From SZUA-547 sp963669265 (lineage in GTDB: Bacteria; Pseudomonadota; Alphaproteobacteria; Rhodobacterales; Rhodobacteraceae), in the NCBI GenBank assembly GCA_963669265.1, contig OY769916.1, positions 310,001 through 374,000 of the forward strand: DNA of 64,000 nt. The letters run 5' to 3'. The notes below the pieces were generated by a model, which saw only the letters and a program-made list of their open reading frames with translations, made no database searches and was not told the DNA's origin. This document shows positions 55,033 to 63,324 of this stretch, piece after piece; position 1 is the stretch's first letter; the number at the start of each line of letters is the position of its first letter. The translations under genes and the position numbers were made by a program.

Positions 55033-56208
55033 CTACTTCAAAGTCAGTGTCGGGTTGCCCGCGGAGTTAGGTGGTCTTAGGTCCGAGATCGACAATCCAA
55101 GCGTTCCAGCAATCACCGCTGGGCTGAGATTAAGGTCATCCATGATAGTTGGCCCGTCTAGTGCGCCCCCGTCGATCGCAAGTCTGACCGCTCTTTTGAG
55201 CATCTGTGGATTTTCGACTGCCATCTCTGCGTCCAACGGCTCACGTGTTCTCCACGTATTGTAGCTGAGTTGCTTGCGCAGGTTCAAAACCTGCCGCTCA
55301 GTGAATATCCCGAGATCAGCGCACCGATAAATCTGCGCAGCGATGGCTACTCTCCAGCGTTCCTTGAGCGGAATGAAGTTCGAAAGGCGGGTCGAAAATA
55401 CTTCGTTGGGATAGCTTTTGCGGGGCAGCAAGAATGCGCCAGCAAATCGGTTCGCTTCCATTTCAACACGGCTCAGCACTTCCTTGTCCAAAAGCTCTTC
55501 CTCACCAATGCCCTGATGAAGAACCAAATGCCCGAGTTCGTGGGCCATGTCGAAGCGACGCCTGACGGCTGTCGTATCGTCTGCACCAGTTATGATGAAA
55601 GGTCGACTACCGCTCCAATAGGAGAAGGCATTAACTTTGCCAGCCGTAACGGGAAGATGCGCAATGAATACACCGCGGCTCTCAATTAGTTTGATCAAAT
55701 TCCCAATCGGCCCAGCTCCCAGGCCCCATTCTGCCCGCACGGCCTCGGCGGCAGCCTCAACTTCTTCCTCAGAGTATCCGTCGCCAACAGCCGGAGGTGC
55801 CAGTCTCGGGAGTTGAGGGTCTGGAAAATTGACGAACTGATCTAGATACGCCGCAATGGCCGCCATCCATTCAGTGAGCACATCACATTGATCATTGCGT
55901 TTGTTAGTGGCCGCGCCAAATGCCCTGTAGGTCCGAGCACTAATCGGACCGAATGCGCCGAGCTCCGGCGCAACAAAGTAAGAGACAGGCTGTTCGAGCT
56001 CGCGCGAGATTAAGCCAAGCGTCTCTGCCTCTGGCGACTTCGCGCCCTGCTCGTAAGACGAGATTGCTTGGCGAGTAAGACAGATGGCGCGCGCGAGGTC
56101 CGATTGCGTCATCGCTTTTGCGCGGCGCGCCTTCTTCAGTTTTTCCGGATTAAGCCTTCTGGCGGCAACTGAGCTAGAGCCGAAAAGCGGCACAACATTT
56201 TCAGACAT
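55033..56208 (-). CDS. XRE-type HTH protein fused to ImmA/IrrE metallopeptidase
   Basis: A 391-residue protein; ATG at 56208. The N-terminal HTH (about 23-65, TQSDLARAICLTRQAISSYEQG) is followed by a zinc-peptidase domain with HELGH (223-227) and the third ligand Glu251 in EMEANRFAGAFLLPR. Proteins of this design sense DNA damage or phage and cleave a repressor, or act as antitoxins. It overlaps the upstream gene by 8 bp, so the two are coupled. Convergent with the phosphoribosyltransferase gene. Confidence 0.9.
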   Translation of the reverse strand: MSENVVPLFGSSSVAARRLNPEKLKKARRAKAMTQSDLARAICLTRQAISSYEQGAKSPEAETLGLISRELEQPVSYFVAPELGAFGPISARTYRAFGAATNKRNDQCDVLTEWMAAIAAYLDQFVNFPDPQLPRLAPPAVGDGYSEEEVEAAAEAVRAEWGLGAGPIGNLIKLIESRGVFIAHLPVTAGKVNAFSYWSGSRPFIITGADDTTAVRRRFDMAHELGHLVLHQGIGEEELLDKEVLSRVEMEANRFAGAFLLPRKSYPNEVFSTRLSNFIPLKERWRVAIAAQIYRCADLGIFTERQVLNLRKQLSYNTWRTREPLDAEMAVENPQMLKRAVRLAIDGGALDGPTIMDDLNLSPAVIAGTLGLSISDLRPPNSAGNPTLTLK

Positions 56209-56848
56209 CGCCGTTGTCCCGCGACCACCTTTCAATCTCCTGCTTGAGTGACAGAATCGCCTCTTCGTCTTCGGCCTCCACCGGCGGGAGGTCATCCGCG
56301 ACCAAATGCGGCGTGAGCATCAAATTGGGCGTGCGATAAAGCCACCTTCGCTTCTCCGGATGAGCCATTCCGACATGCGCGAAGTCGGGCGCCTTGTGAC
56401 CGTGTGCGAGCACAAATCCGGGAACGCCCTCAATTTTGCGCTCCTCGTCTATCTCAGGAAAAAGGGAGGGCGCGTTGGCGATCGCATTGTGCTGTCTAAA
56501 TCTGACGTGCCGCGGTGGTTTCGATGGATCGTCGACGAGGCTAAGCGTCAATGTTGCCGCTTCAGTCCTTATCCGTAGGTAACGGCCAGTCGGCTGGTCG
56601 AACCAAGCCCAACTACAGTCGAACGGCCATTGGCCGGTCGCTATGAGCTTCTCAAATGCGAGGTCCACGGCCCAAGCGCGGATTCGCCCACGCTGATCTT
56701 TCGCCGAAGTCACATCCAGTATCGGATCCTCAGACGCCAGCTTTTCGGCAGCCGAGTAAGCTTGTTTGAGAGTGGTGGGAATCAAGGCGCGTTGCGCCGG
56801 TGAGATCTGGTCATTCAAAAAATGACCCGCTTCAACGTGAAAAGGCAT
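56201..56848 (-). CDS. Partner of the HTH-ImmA protein, unknown function (215 aa)
   Basis: A 215-residue protein, first gene of the operon with the HTH-ImmA protein. It has no motif I recognise, is acidic at the C-terminus, and seems alpha/beta. In other genomes an unnamed protein often precedes such ImmA fusions, which suggests a toxin-antitoxin-like or regulator-substrate pair. The palindromic operator lies 13-44 bp before its start. Confidence 0.72.
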   Translation of the reverse strand: MPFHVEAGHFLNDQISPAQRALIPTTLKQAYSAAEKLASEDPILDVTSAKDQRGRIRAWAVDLAFEKLIATGQWPFDCSWAWFDQPTGRYLRIRTEAATLTLSLVDDPSKPPRHVRFRQHNAIANAPSLFPEIDEERKIEGVPGFVLAHGHKAPDFAHVGMAHPEKRRWLYRTPNLMLTPHLVADDLPPVEAEDEEAILSLKQEIERWSRDNGDV

Positions 56849-56860
56849 GGTTTCCGCTCG

Positions 56861-56892
56861 ATTTGGTTGTTATCGCCTCACCGCAACCAAAT
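56861..56892. promoter_or_regulatory. Palindromic operator candidate of the HTH-ImmA operon
   Basis: Perfect arms ATTTGGTTG (56861-56869) and CAACCAAAT (56884-56892), plus a third half site CAACCAAA at 56914-56921. The location just upstream of the operon start (minus strand) suits autoregulation by the XRE-type HTH. Confidence 0.65.
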
Positions 56893-57066
56893 CCGAATTT
56901 TCCGACCATTTGTCAACCAAAAATGAGAACAAAGCGAGATTTTTGCTCAAAATTATTCAGAACCGTTGGCACCCAAAGTCGAGAGGCAGGGCCTTCAATA
57001 CCCTACGCATGCACGATTTTTCGGGGCGGGGTGGGGTAGTCGCGTCAGATCGCGAAGGGGTGCCCC

Positions 57067-57558
57067 CTAGGCCGCTTGGTCCTCGTCCTGCTCACTTTTA
57101 TTGTCAGGTTCATCTGGCTCGCAGTCAGTCACATCCAGCGCATCGCCGTAGTCGTAGCCTTGGAATTCGCCGTAGTCATAATCGACGAATGCGTGTGTTA
57201 CACGATGTCGCGAATCCACCCGCTTAACCGGCGCCAGTCCATCAAGCCCGGCCAGCCATTCAGTCGCCTTCATTCTGACGTGCTCAGAGTCGGCGTTCTC
57301 AGCCAGATGCTCCATCCGTGCAAAAGCACGAAATGCCGCTGACGATCGCAGCGCTTTTGATTCCTGCTTAAGAAGCTCGAGGGTGTTTGGCTTTCTGAGC
57401 GCCACGTAGAGCGCGTTGTCGGTCATGCCTGCCGCCTCGGCCGCTTCTTTTCGGGTCATGCCAGCCCAGACCATCAAGCGGATCGCCGCGGCGGCTTTAC
57501 GGCCCACTCGCGGCAATCTCTTCGGCTCAACGGGGAAAACGTCGGTTCCATTTGTCAT
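57067..57558 (-). CDS. HTH protein, small-terminase-like
   Basis: A 163-residue protein with an N-terminal helix-turn-helix (MVWAGMTRKEAAEAAGMTDNALYVALRKP in pieces, about 29-58), then a helical segment and an acidic tail ending DEDQAA. HTH proteins of this type occur in phage-like regions and resemble the DNA-binding part of small terminase subunits; an accessory regulator is also possible. About 200 bp upstream of the ImmA operon's promoter side, on the same strand, with AT-rich spacers. Confidence 0.6.
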   Translation of the reverse strand: MTNGTDVFPVEPKRLPRVGRKAAAAIRLMVWAGMTRKEAAEAAGMTDNALYVALRKPNTLELLKQESKALRSSAAFRAFARMEHLAENADSEHVRMKATEWLAGLDGLAPVKRVDSRHRVTHAFVDYDYGEFQGYDYGDALDVTDCEPDEPDNKSEQDEDQAA

Positions 57559-57618
57559 GCTGGAATGATGCCGTCGGCCCTCTGAAAGTTCGATGCACAG
57601 CGGCAGAACTGGAAGGAT

Positions 57619-58113
57619 TTAGACCAAAGGCCGCTTTCGCATCTCTTCCGCAGACATCCGATCGACCAATACTACCTCATCGTCCGAGCGGAACATGTTG
57701 GCCTGCGTCCAGCGGTTATCTCCCTCCGATTGGTAGAACACAGCTTCGATGAAGCGGTATCCGGCTGCGGCGAACTCGCCCTCGGTGAGACCCTCTGCGA
57801 AGATCTTGGGAATGCGCTTGCCATCGTCAGATAACGATCCGTCAACGAAGACGCGGATTCCATCGACCGCACTTCGCTGAACCCTCACAGCACCGCCGTC
57901 AGGGGCTAAGTAGACGTTGTCCGCCCGGTACCCTGGTTCGCTGTGGACGATGGCCCAATCGCCCTCTCCGACGCCTCTCAGCCAGCAATCGTTGTTGATG
58001 ACGCGCTCGATGGTCAGTTCGGCTGGTTGCGGCGCGGCGCGGCTCTCAGAGGCGCATACAACCGGCAGAGCGAGCGCCGGCCCCGATGCTTTCAGGAAAT
58101 CACGCCGCCGCAT
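57619..58113 (-). CDS. Tat-exported protein of unknown function (164 aa)
   Basis: A 164-residue protein. The Tat signal MRRRDFLKASGPALALPVV starts it. The mature part is beta-rich (ADNVYLAPDGGAVRVQ, GIRVFVDGSLSDDG) with no known motif. Start at 58113; overlaps the upstream gene by 14 bp, so both are exported from one operon. Confidence 0.7.
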   Translation of the reverse strand: MRRRDFLKASGPALALPVVCASESRAAPQPAELTIERVINNDCWLRGVGEGDWAIVHSEPGYRADNVYLAPDGGAVRVQRSAVDGIRVFVDGSLSDDGKRIPKIFAEGLTEGEFAAAGYRFIEAVFYQSEGDNRWTQANMFRSDDEVVLVDRMSAEEMRKRPLV

Positions 58114-58540
58114 AGCCAGCCTCCGCAATGCCGCGAGCAGCTGTCCGCATGGCCTCAATGAGTTTCACGTCCATCCCGTCAGCCCACGCGACCTGAGCAT
58201 CAGGATCGACACGAACTTTGCCGTCAACCAACTCACCGTCGGCAAATAGGTACGCAGCCAACTCCAACTGACCAATCAGTCCCTCGATCGTCGTCGCCTG
58301 CGCATTCGCCAGATCATCTCCGGCGTCCCACCAAGCGAGATAGAGTCGTTCACCTTCCGGAGACTCCCCGTCCCCGCCGGCGCTTATGTGCGCGGTCCAA
58401 GCTTGGTGAGTGACTAGCCAACGCTTGTAGGCCTCTACGGCGGGATCAGGCCCGTTTGCAGCCGACGAACTCGCCATTGAAACAAGGGGAACGGCAGCGC
58501 TTGCGGCAAGGGCGGCGCGTCGGGTCATTAGGTTCGACAT
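58100..58540 (-). CDS. Tat-type exported protein (146 aa)
   Basis: A 146-residue protein with a signal that contains twin arginines (NLMTRRAALAASAAVPLVSM), start ATG at 58540 with AAGGAAA upstream. The mature part is helical, with no known motif. First gene of the pair at the right end of the island; related to host-type Tat pairs seen in other mobile elements. Confidence 0.68.
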   Translation of the reverse strand: MSNLMTRRAALAASAAVPLVSMASSSAANGPDPAVEAYKRWLVTHQAWTAHISAGGDGESPEGERLYLAWWDAGDDLANAQATTIEGLIGQLELAAYLFADGELVDGKVRVDPDAQVAWADGMDVKLIEAMRTAARGIAEAGYAAA

Positions 58541-58611
58541 TGAGTTTCCTTTTCGCGTTCTCATATGCTCTCGCGAGAAGGGTCGATTTGGCGCCGGGTG
58601 TTGGAATTTCT

Positions 58612-58680
58612 GTTGGGAGACTTCTACACCTCCCTTCCTATTCCCATAGTTTACAGCGGCTTACCTGAACTAATAGGAAG
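58612..58680. repeat. Right-end repeats of the island
   Basis: GTTGGGAGA (58612-58620) matches the left-end repeats. An inverted repeat CTTCCTATT (58634-58642) / AATAGGAAG (58672-58680) abuts the attR core. These suit integrase or excisionase arm sites. Confidence 0.55.
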
Positions 58681-58681
58681 A

Positions 58682-58696
58682 CGCTCCCTCCGCCAG
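58682..58696. repeat. Right attachment site core (attR)
   Basis: Second copy of CGCTCCCTCCGCCAG, identical to 43991-44005. Chromosomal sequence resumes after it. Confidence 0.92.
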
Positions 58697-59209
58697 TTTT
58701 CTCCCAAAGACCGTCGCGCCTGAACTCAGCATGAGCCATGTCAGGCCACGCAATTCAACTGTCGCACCCAAATGAATAGATGCGCGTCCCTTCGGATGCT
58801 CGGCGCATGCGTCAATCATGAAGAGTGCAGAACAACTCTCCTTCAATCCTGAACAAAGTTCCTGGAATTTTCATCACTCAGACCTAAGGTCGAAAACTCC
58901 CTTTGAGGTCAATGGGAAAGCTGTCTTTCCGAGCCCATGAACGGCGAATCTGTCCGTCAGATTTCGCGGCGGCGCGCGGTTTCAACGCCTTCAGTTTAGA
59001 AATTCTGAACCGGGTTGATTTCGCGTCGGCGAAACAGCCGCCCCGAACTGTCTCACACAATCTCACGACTGTCTCACCTTCACGCATTTTGAGACGCTTA
59101 TTTTGTGTCGCACGCCCGCTCCGATTTTCAGAGTTGTCGTATCGGCGTCTCCGCCGTCTCCTTTCTTGACAAACAAGCAGTACAAAACTGCGATGGGGAG
59201 GACTGTCAG
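58697..59209. promoter_or_regulatory. Gene-free region with promoter and operator-like repeats for the dehydrogenase operon
   Basis: About 510 bp without a gene. ACTGTCTCAC occurs twice, at 59047-59056 and 59068-59077, exactly 21 bp apart, with a partial copy (AATCTCACG) between them, which fits a regulator binding on one helix face. TTGACA at 59167-59172 is a likely -35 box. Confidence 0.55.
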
Positions 59210-60199
59210 ATGGCGCCACCGCGCGACGTACAGTTGTGGATGTACTCCCGTATGGTCACAAACCGTCGCTTTGAAGAGACCATCGCAAAGATCTATTTCG
59301 AAGGCAAAACGCCCGTATTCAACATGGCCAACGGGCCGATTCCGGGCGAGATGCATCTCTCCGATGGGCAGGAGCCCGTGGCGGTTGGCGTCTGCGCGCA
59401 TCTCAACGCCGAAGACATCGTCACCGCCACCCATCGGCCGCATCATCAGGCGATCGCCAAAGGCGTCGATCTGAACAAGATGGCCGCCGAGATATTCGGC
59501 AAAGCGACTGGCCTGTCCGGCGGCCGCGGCGGCCACATGCATCTCTTCGACACCAACGTGAATTTCGCGTGCTCCGGCATCATCGCGCAGGGAATGGGCC
59601 CGGCTTTGGGCGCCGCGTTGTCCCGCAAATTGCAAAGCAAATCCGGCGTCGCGGTCGCCTTCATCGGCGAAGGCGCGGTGAACCAGGGCGCCTTTCACGA
59701 AGTGATGAACCTGGCGTCGGTCTGGAACCTGCCATTCGTCTGCGTCATCGAGGACAACGCCTGGGGCATTTCGGTATCGAAGACCAATTCAACCGCCATC
59801 GACAACAACGCCGATCGCGCCGCCGCTTACAGCATTCCAGGCAAGCGCGTCGAAGGAAACGACCCCTACGCCATTTACGAGGCGGCCGGTGAAGCCATCG
59901 CCCATGCCCGCGCCGGCAAAGGGCCGTCGCTTCTGGAAGTCGAGACCTATCGTTTGGCCGGTCATTTCATGGGCGACGCCGAGGGGTACCGGCCAGAGGG
60001 CGAAAAGGATGCGCTCATCGCGAAAGACCCAATACCGACAATGCGCGCGCGCATGCTGACGGACGGAATCGCGACCGACGTAGAGCTTGATGAGATCGAG
60101 GCGGAGGCAGAGCGCCGCGTTGAGGCGGCGATAAAATTCGCTCGCGAAAGTGATGATCCAGCGCCAGAGGACGCGCTGACTCAGGTGTTCGCGAGTTGA
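59210..60199 (+). CDS. 2-oxoacid dehydrogenase E1 component, alpha subunit
   Basis: A 329-residue TPP-dependent E1-alpha (pyruvate/acetoin dehydrogenase type). ATG at 59210 with GGGAGGA upstream. Features: THRPHHQAIAKGVD, TGLSGGRGGHMHLFD, the TPP-binding segment IGEGAVNQGAFHEVMNLASVWNLP (in pieces) and VIEDNAWGISVS with phosphorylation-loop-like Ser residues. The E1-beta subunit and the lipoyl E2 are not encoded nearby. The next gene is lipoate-ligase-like, which fits a lipoylated partner elsewhere. Substrate unknown. Confidence 0.88.
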   Translation: MAPPRDVQLWMYSRMVTNRRFEETIAKIYFEGKTPVFNMANGPIPGEMHLSDGQEPVAVGVCAHLNAEDIVTATHRPHHQAIAKGVDLNKMAAEIFGKATGLSGGRGGHMHLFDTNVNFACSGIIAQGMGPALGAALSRKLQSKSGVAVAFIGEGAVNQGAFHEVMNLASVWNLPFVCVIEDNAWGISVSKTNSTAIDNNADRAAAYSIPGKRVEGNDPYAIYEAAGEAIAHARAGKGPSLLEVETYRLAGHFMGDAEGYRPEGEKDALIAKDPIPTMRARMLTDGIATDVELDEIEAEAERRVEAAIKFARESDDPAPEDALTQVFAS

Positions 60200-60275
60200 C
60201 CGGTAATTCGGATCTCACGACGCGACGCGTCGATCCGTTGACGGCGATTTGCGCTGAAATCGAGGTGTTTAAAGC

Positions 60276-60971
60276 ATGATTCCTATGGTCTTCGAACACG
60301 CTGGCGAAGGCATCGCCTGGGAGGAGAAGTCGCTCGATGTCGGGCGCGCATCTCTCAACCTTTGGCGCGCGGAAGACAATGCAATCATCGTCCCAAAGGC
60401 GTGGGAGCAACGCGAAAACTTCCAAGAGATCGGCGTCGAGGTGGCGCGCAATGGCTGTCCCATTTACGCTCGTCCCGGCGGCGTCGGCGCCCTTCCGCAA
60501 GGCGCCTGCATGCTGAACCTGGCGCTTATAGCACCGGTCAAACCCGACCTGAAACCCGATGACTGCATTCGCGAAGTCTGTAGCGCGATCTCAGAGGCGC
60601 TCAATCGTTTCGAGGTTTTGACCGACTTCGATCATGTGAACGGCGCGTCGGGCGACAGCGCCTGGAATGTGACCGCCGCTGGCAAGAAGCTGGCTGGCGT
60701 CACGCAACGCTGGAGCGAGAAAGACGGGCGCAAAACCGTGCTGATCCAAGCGGCGATCATGGTGGAGCGCCCGTCTGACGACGTTTGGGCGATCTTCGAA
60801 AAGATCCAACACATGGCGGGGCCGCCGTTTGTCTCGCGGCCGGAGGCTCATGTGGCGCTCAATGAACTCTTATCCGCAAAAATGCGCATCCAATCCGTCT
60901 ATGGAGCCCTAGTGCGGGCGGCCGAGGATCGATTGCCACGAATTCTGACGAACCATCAACAGGCGGCGTGA
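60276..60971 (+). CDS. Lipoate-protein ligase A-like protein
   Basis: A 231-residue protein of the BPL/LPL catalytic superfamily. The usual RRxxGGG lipoate loop appears only as YARPGGVGALP, and the key lysine as TAAGKKLAGVTQ (about 134). No accessory domain. Because it directly follows an E1-alpha gene, it may attach lipoate (or octanoate) to the E2 or H-protein of that complex. The degenerate loop leaves another acyl or amide transfer open. Confidence 0.75.
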   Translation: MIPMVFEHAGEGIAWEEKSLDVGRASLNLWRAEDNAIIVPKAWEQRENFQEIGVEVARNGCPIYARPGGVGALPQGACMLNLALIAPVKPDLKPDDCIREVCSAISEALNRFEVLTDFDHVNGASGDSAWNVTAAGKKLAGVTQRWSEKDGRKTVLIQAAIMVERPSDDVWAIFEKIQHMAGPPFVSRPEAHVALNELLSAKMRIQSVYGALVRAAEDRLPRILTNHQQAA

Positions 60972-61010
60972 AGCGTCTGGCCTACAACAAGAAACCAACA
61001 GGAGAGAAAG

Positions 61011-61604
61011 ATGACTATCCGCTTCCATCGACAAAAAACACCGGATCAGGAGCACTTCGGCGTCAATCGCCGCATGTTCCTGATGACCACCACTATGGCG
61101 GGCGTCGGAACGGCCGTGATGATGAGCAACGCCAGCCCGGCCTTCGCCGCCGCCTTGAGCGAGGACGAGTCGGCGATGGTTCTGCAGATGGTGCAAGATA
61201 TCTATCCGCACCCCGACCTGCTGAAAATTGAACACTACCAGGCGATCGTCGACGCAATCGCGGCGTCCGCTGACGGCGACGCCGAGATGGCCGGTACTCT
61301 GCGCGACGGCCTGAAGAAGATCGACGAGCAAGCCCGGAAACTCTTCGGCGCCAACTACACCGACGTCGAAGACGGGGACGCGCGTGAAGGCGTGCTTCGC
61401 CATTTCCAGGGCGAGGGCTTCTTCCAGAACGTGCGCTGGACCGCCTATTTCGCGATCTATGACAACAAAGAGATCTGGCCGCTCTTCGGATACGAGGGCT
61501 CCTCTGTTGAGCATGGCGGTTACATCGATCGCGGATTCTCCGACATCACATTCGTTCCTGAAGGCCCGAGCCTTGAAGAACGTACGGCAGCAGCACAGCG
61601 CTAA
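61011..61604 (+). CDS. Tat-exported small subunit of a GMC dehydrogenase (gluconate 2-dehydrogenase subunit 3-like)
   Basis: A 197-residue protein with a Tat signal (VNRRMFLMTTTMAGVG) and a helical body. Small subunits of this type escort the FAD catalytic subunit through the Tat pathway, which explains why the next gene lacks its own signal. The cytochrome c subunit of classical complexes is not in the window. The stop is 12 bp before the GMC gene. Confidence 0.8.
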   Translation: MTIRFHRQKTPDQEHFGVNRRMFLMTTTMAGVGTAVMMSNASPAFAAALSEDESAMVLQMVQDIYPHPDLLKIEHYQAIVDAIAASADGDAEMAGTLRDGLKKIDEQARKLFGANYTDVEDGDAREGVLRHFQGEGFFQNVRWTAYFAIYDNKEIWPLFGYEGSSVEHGGYIDRGFSDITFVPEGPSLEERTAAAQR

Positions 61605-61616
61605 GGGAGAGCGAAA

Positions 61617-63194
61617 ATGGCTACATTCGAACTCAGCGACGATACTGTTGTCGTCATCATAGGCTCCGGCGCCGGCGGCGGCACCGTGGCTTACGAACTT
61701 GCCGAAAAAGGCATCAAGTCAGTAGTGCTGGAGGCCGGCGGGCCCATCGATCTCGGGGATATCGAGAACGATGAATGGGCGATGTTCAAAAAGATCTCCT
61801 GGCTCGACAAACGCTATTCCGGCGGCGGCTGGCACGGCGCGCTCAATCACCCGACGCTGCCCGCATGGATCGTGAAAGGCTACGGCGGATCGTCCGTGCA
61901 CTGGGCCGGCGTTTCGCTTCGCTTCAAGGACTTCGAGTTCAAGACACGCACCACCTACGGCGAGATCCCGGGCGCCAATGTCGAGGACTGGCCCGTCTCA
62001 CTGGAAGAGATGACGCCTTGGTACGAAAAGGCGGAACAAAGCATGGGCGTGACCGGTAAGACGACCGGGATGCCGCATTTGCCCTGGAACAACGGGTTCC
62101 GCGTTTTGGCGGAGGGTTGTCGCCGGACAGGCCGCACCGACTACGCCTCGGGTCCGATGGCGATCAACTCGGTTGAGCGCGACGACCGTCCGTCCTGTCA
62201 GCAGATCGGCTTCTGTATGCAGGGCTGCGCGATCGGCGCCAAATGGTCGACGAATGTCAGGGAGCTTCCCCGTGCGGAAGAATCCGGCAATTGCGAAGTC
62301 CGCACCAACGCCATGGTTCTCCGGATCGAGCATGACGACTCCGGCAAAGTCACCGGCGTCGTTTATGCGGATGCGGATGGCAATGAACAGTTGCAGAAGG
62401 CGCGCGTCGTCTGCGTCGCGGGCAACTCGATCGAAAGCCCTCGCCTTCTGCTGAACTCGGCGTCCAACATGTTCCCGGACGGCCTAGCGAACTCCTCCGG
62501 GCAGGTCGGCAAGAACTACATGAACCACACGACCGGTGGTTGCTATGCGGTGATGCCTGAGAAGGTTCATATGTTCCGCGGCACCTCGGTGGCCGGCATC
62601 GTCGCGGATGAGGTGAAACATGACGCGGCGCGCGGCTTCGCAGGCGGCTACTATCTGGAGTTCCTGTCCCTCGGACTGCCATTCATGGCGGCGTTCCTTG
62701 AGCCGGGCAACACCGGTTGGGGCCGCAGCGTCGCGCGCGCGCTTGAGCAGTATGACCGCATGTCCGGCGTTTGGGTTCTCGGTGAGGACATGGCGCAGGA
62801 GCAGAACGCGATCACACTGCATGACAGTGAAGTCGACCAGTACGGACTGCCCGTGCCTGTGGTTTCGAAAACGCCGCATAACAACGACTATGAGATGACG
62901 GCGCATATGTATGAGACGACGGCGCAGATCTACGAGTCCGTCGGCGCCACCGATGTCTATGAATTGCCCGCCTATCCGGCGACGCACAACATGGGCACCA
63001 ACCGTATGCACGCCGACGCCAGCAAAGGCGTGGTCAACGCGTTCGGCCAAGCCCATGACATCTCAAACCTCTTTGTGTCGGATGGCAGTCAGTTCACGTC
63101 GTCCGCTGCGTGTAACCCGACGCTCACCATCGTGGCGTTGGCGATCCGTCAGGCCGACTACATCGCCAAGGAGATGGGTGCGAACAACATCTGA
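61617..63194 (+). CDS. GMC-family FAD dehydrogenase with cysteine cluster
   Basis: A 525-residue flavoprotein. FAD-binding GSGAGGGTVAYELA (16-29), ending in the GMC His-Asn type segment around MGTNRMH and SAACNPTLTIVALA. Cys194, Cys200 and Cys204 (CX5CX3C) are placed like the 3Fe-4S ligands of FAD-dependent glucose, sorbitol and alcohol dehydrogenases. No signal peptide of its own; export with the small subunit is likely. Probably oxidises an alcohol or sugar in the periplasm; the substrate cannot be told from sequence. Confidence 0.87.
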   Translation: MATFELSDDTVVVIIGSGAGGGTVAYELAEKGIKSVVLEAGGPIDLGDIENDEWAMFKKISWLDKRYSGGGWHGALNHPTLPAWIVKGYGGSSVHWAGVSLRFKDFEFKTRTTYGEIPGANVEDWPVSLEEMTPWYEKAEQSMGVTGKTTGMPHLPWNNGFRVLAEGCRRTGRTDYASGPMAINSVERDDRPSCQQIGFCMQGCAIGAKWSTNVRELPRAEESGNCEVRTNAMVLRIEHDDSGKVTGVVYADADGNEQLQKARVVCVAGNSIESPRLLLNSASNMFPDGLANSSGQVGKNYMNHTTGGCYAVMPEKVHMFRGTSVAGIVADEVKHDAARGFAGGYYLEFLSLGLPFMAAFLEPGNTGWGRSVARALEQYDRMSGVWVLGEDMAQEQNAITLHDSEVDQYGLPVPVVSKTPHNNDYEMTAHMYETTAQIYESVGATDVYELPAYPATHNMGTNRMHADASKGVVNAFGQAHDISNLFVSDGSQFTSSAACNPTLTIVALAIRQADYIAKEMGANNI

Positions 63195-63324
63195 GTAGTA
63201 CGGTTCCTCCCTGGTGCGGCCGGGCTTTCGGGCTCGGTCGCATGGGTGGGGGTCGCTCGACGTGGCGGGTCGAATTGTCGGAACGCCGCGAACCACAAGT
63301 CAGCAACAATATGGGGAGACGACT

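Larger units (their letters stand above)
43991..58696. mobile_element. Integrative genomic island in tRNA-Ser(GGA)
   Basis: About 14.7 kb bounded by a 15-bp direct repeat, CGCTCCCTCCGCCAG, at 43991-44005 (end of the tRNA gene) and 58682-58696. A tyrosine integrase gene starts 140 bp inside the left end. Contents are an AlpA-like regulator, a RepA-type ATPase with a nearby repeat array, one podovirus-type virion protein and cargo genes. The right half has visibly lower GC and different codon use than the host. Both ends agree, so the boundaries are firm; whether it still moves is unknown. Confidence 0.92.

Noticed and set aside
58700..58707. Sixth TTGGGAGA-type octamer (reverse) just right of attR
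   Set aside because: It lies outside the element in host sequence, so it was not counted as part of the island's repeat set; it may be chance or an attB flank.
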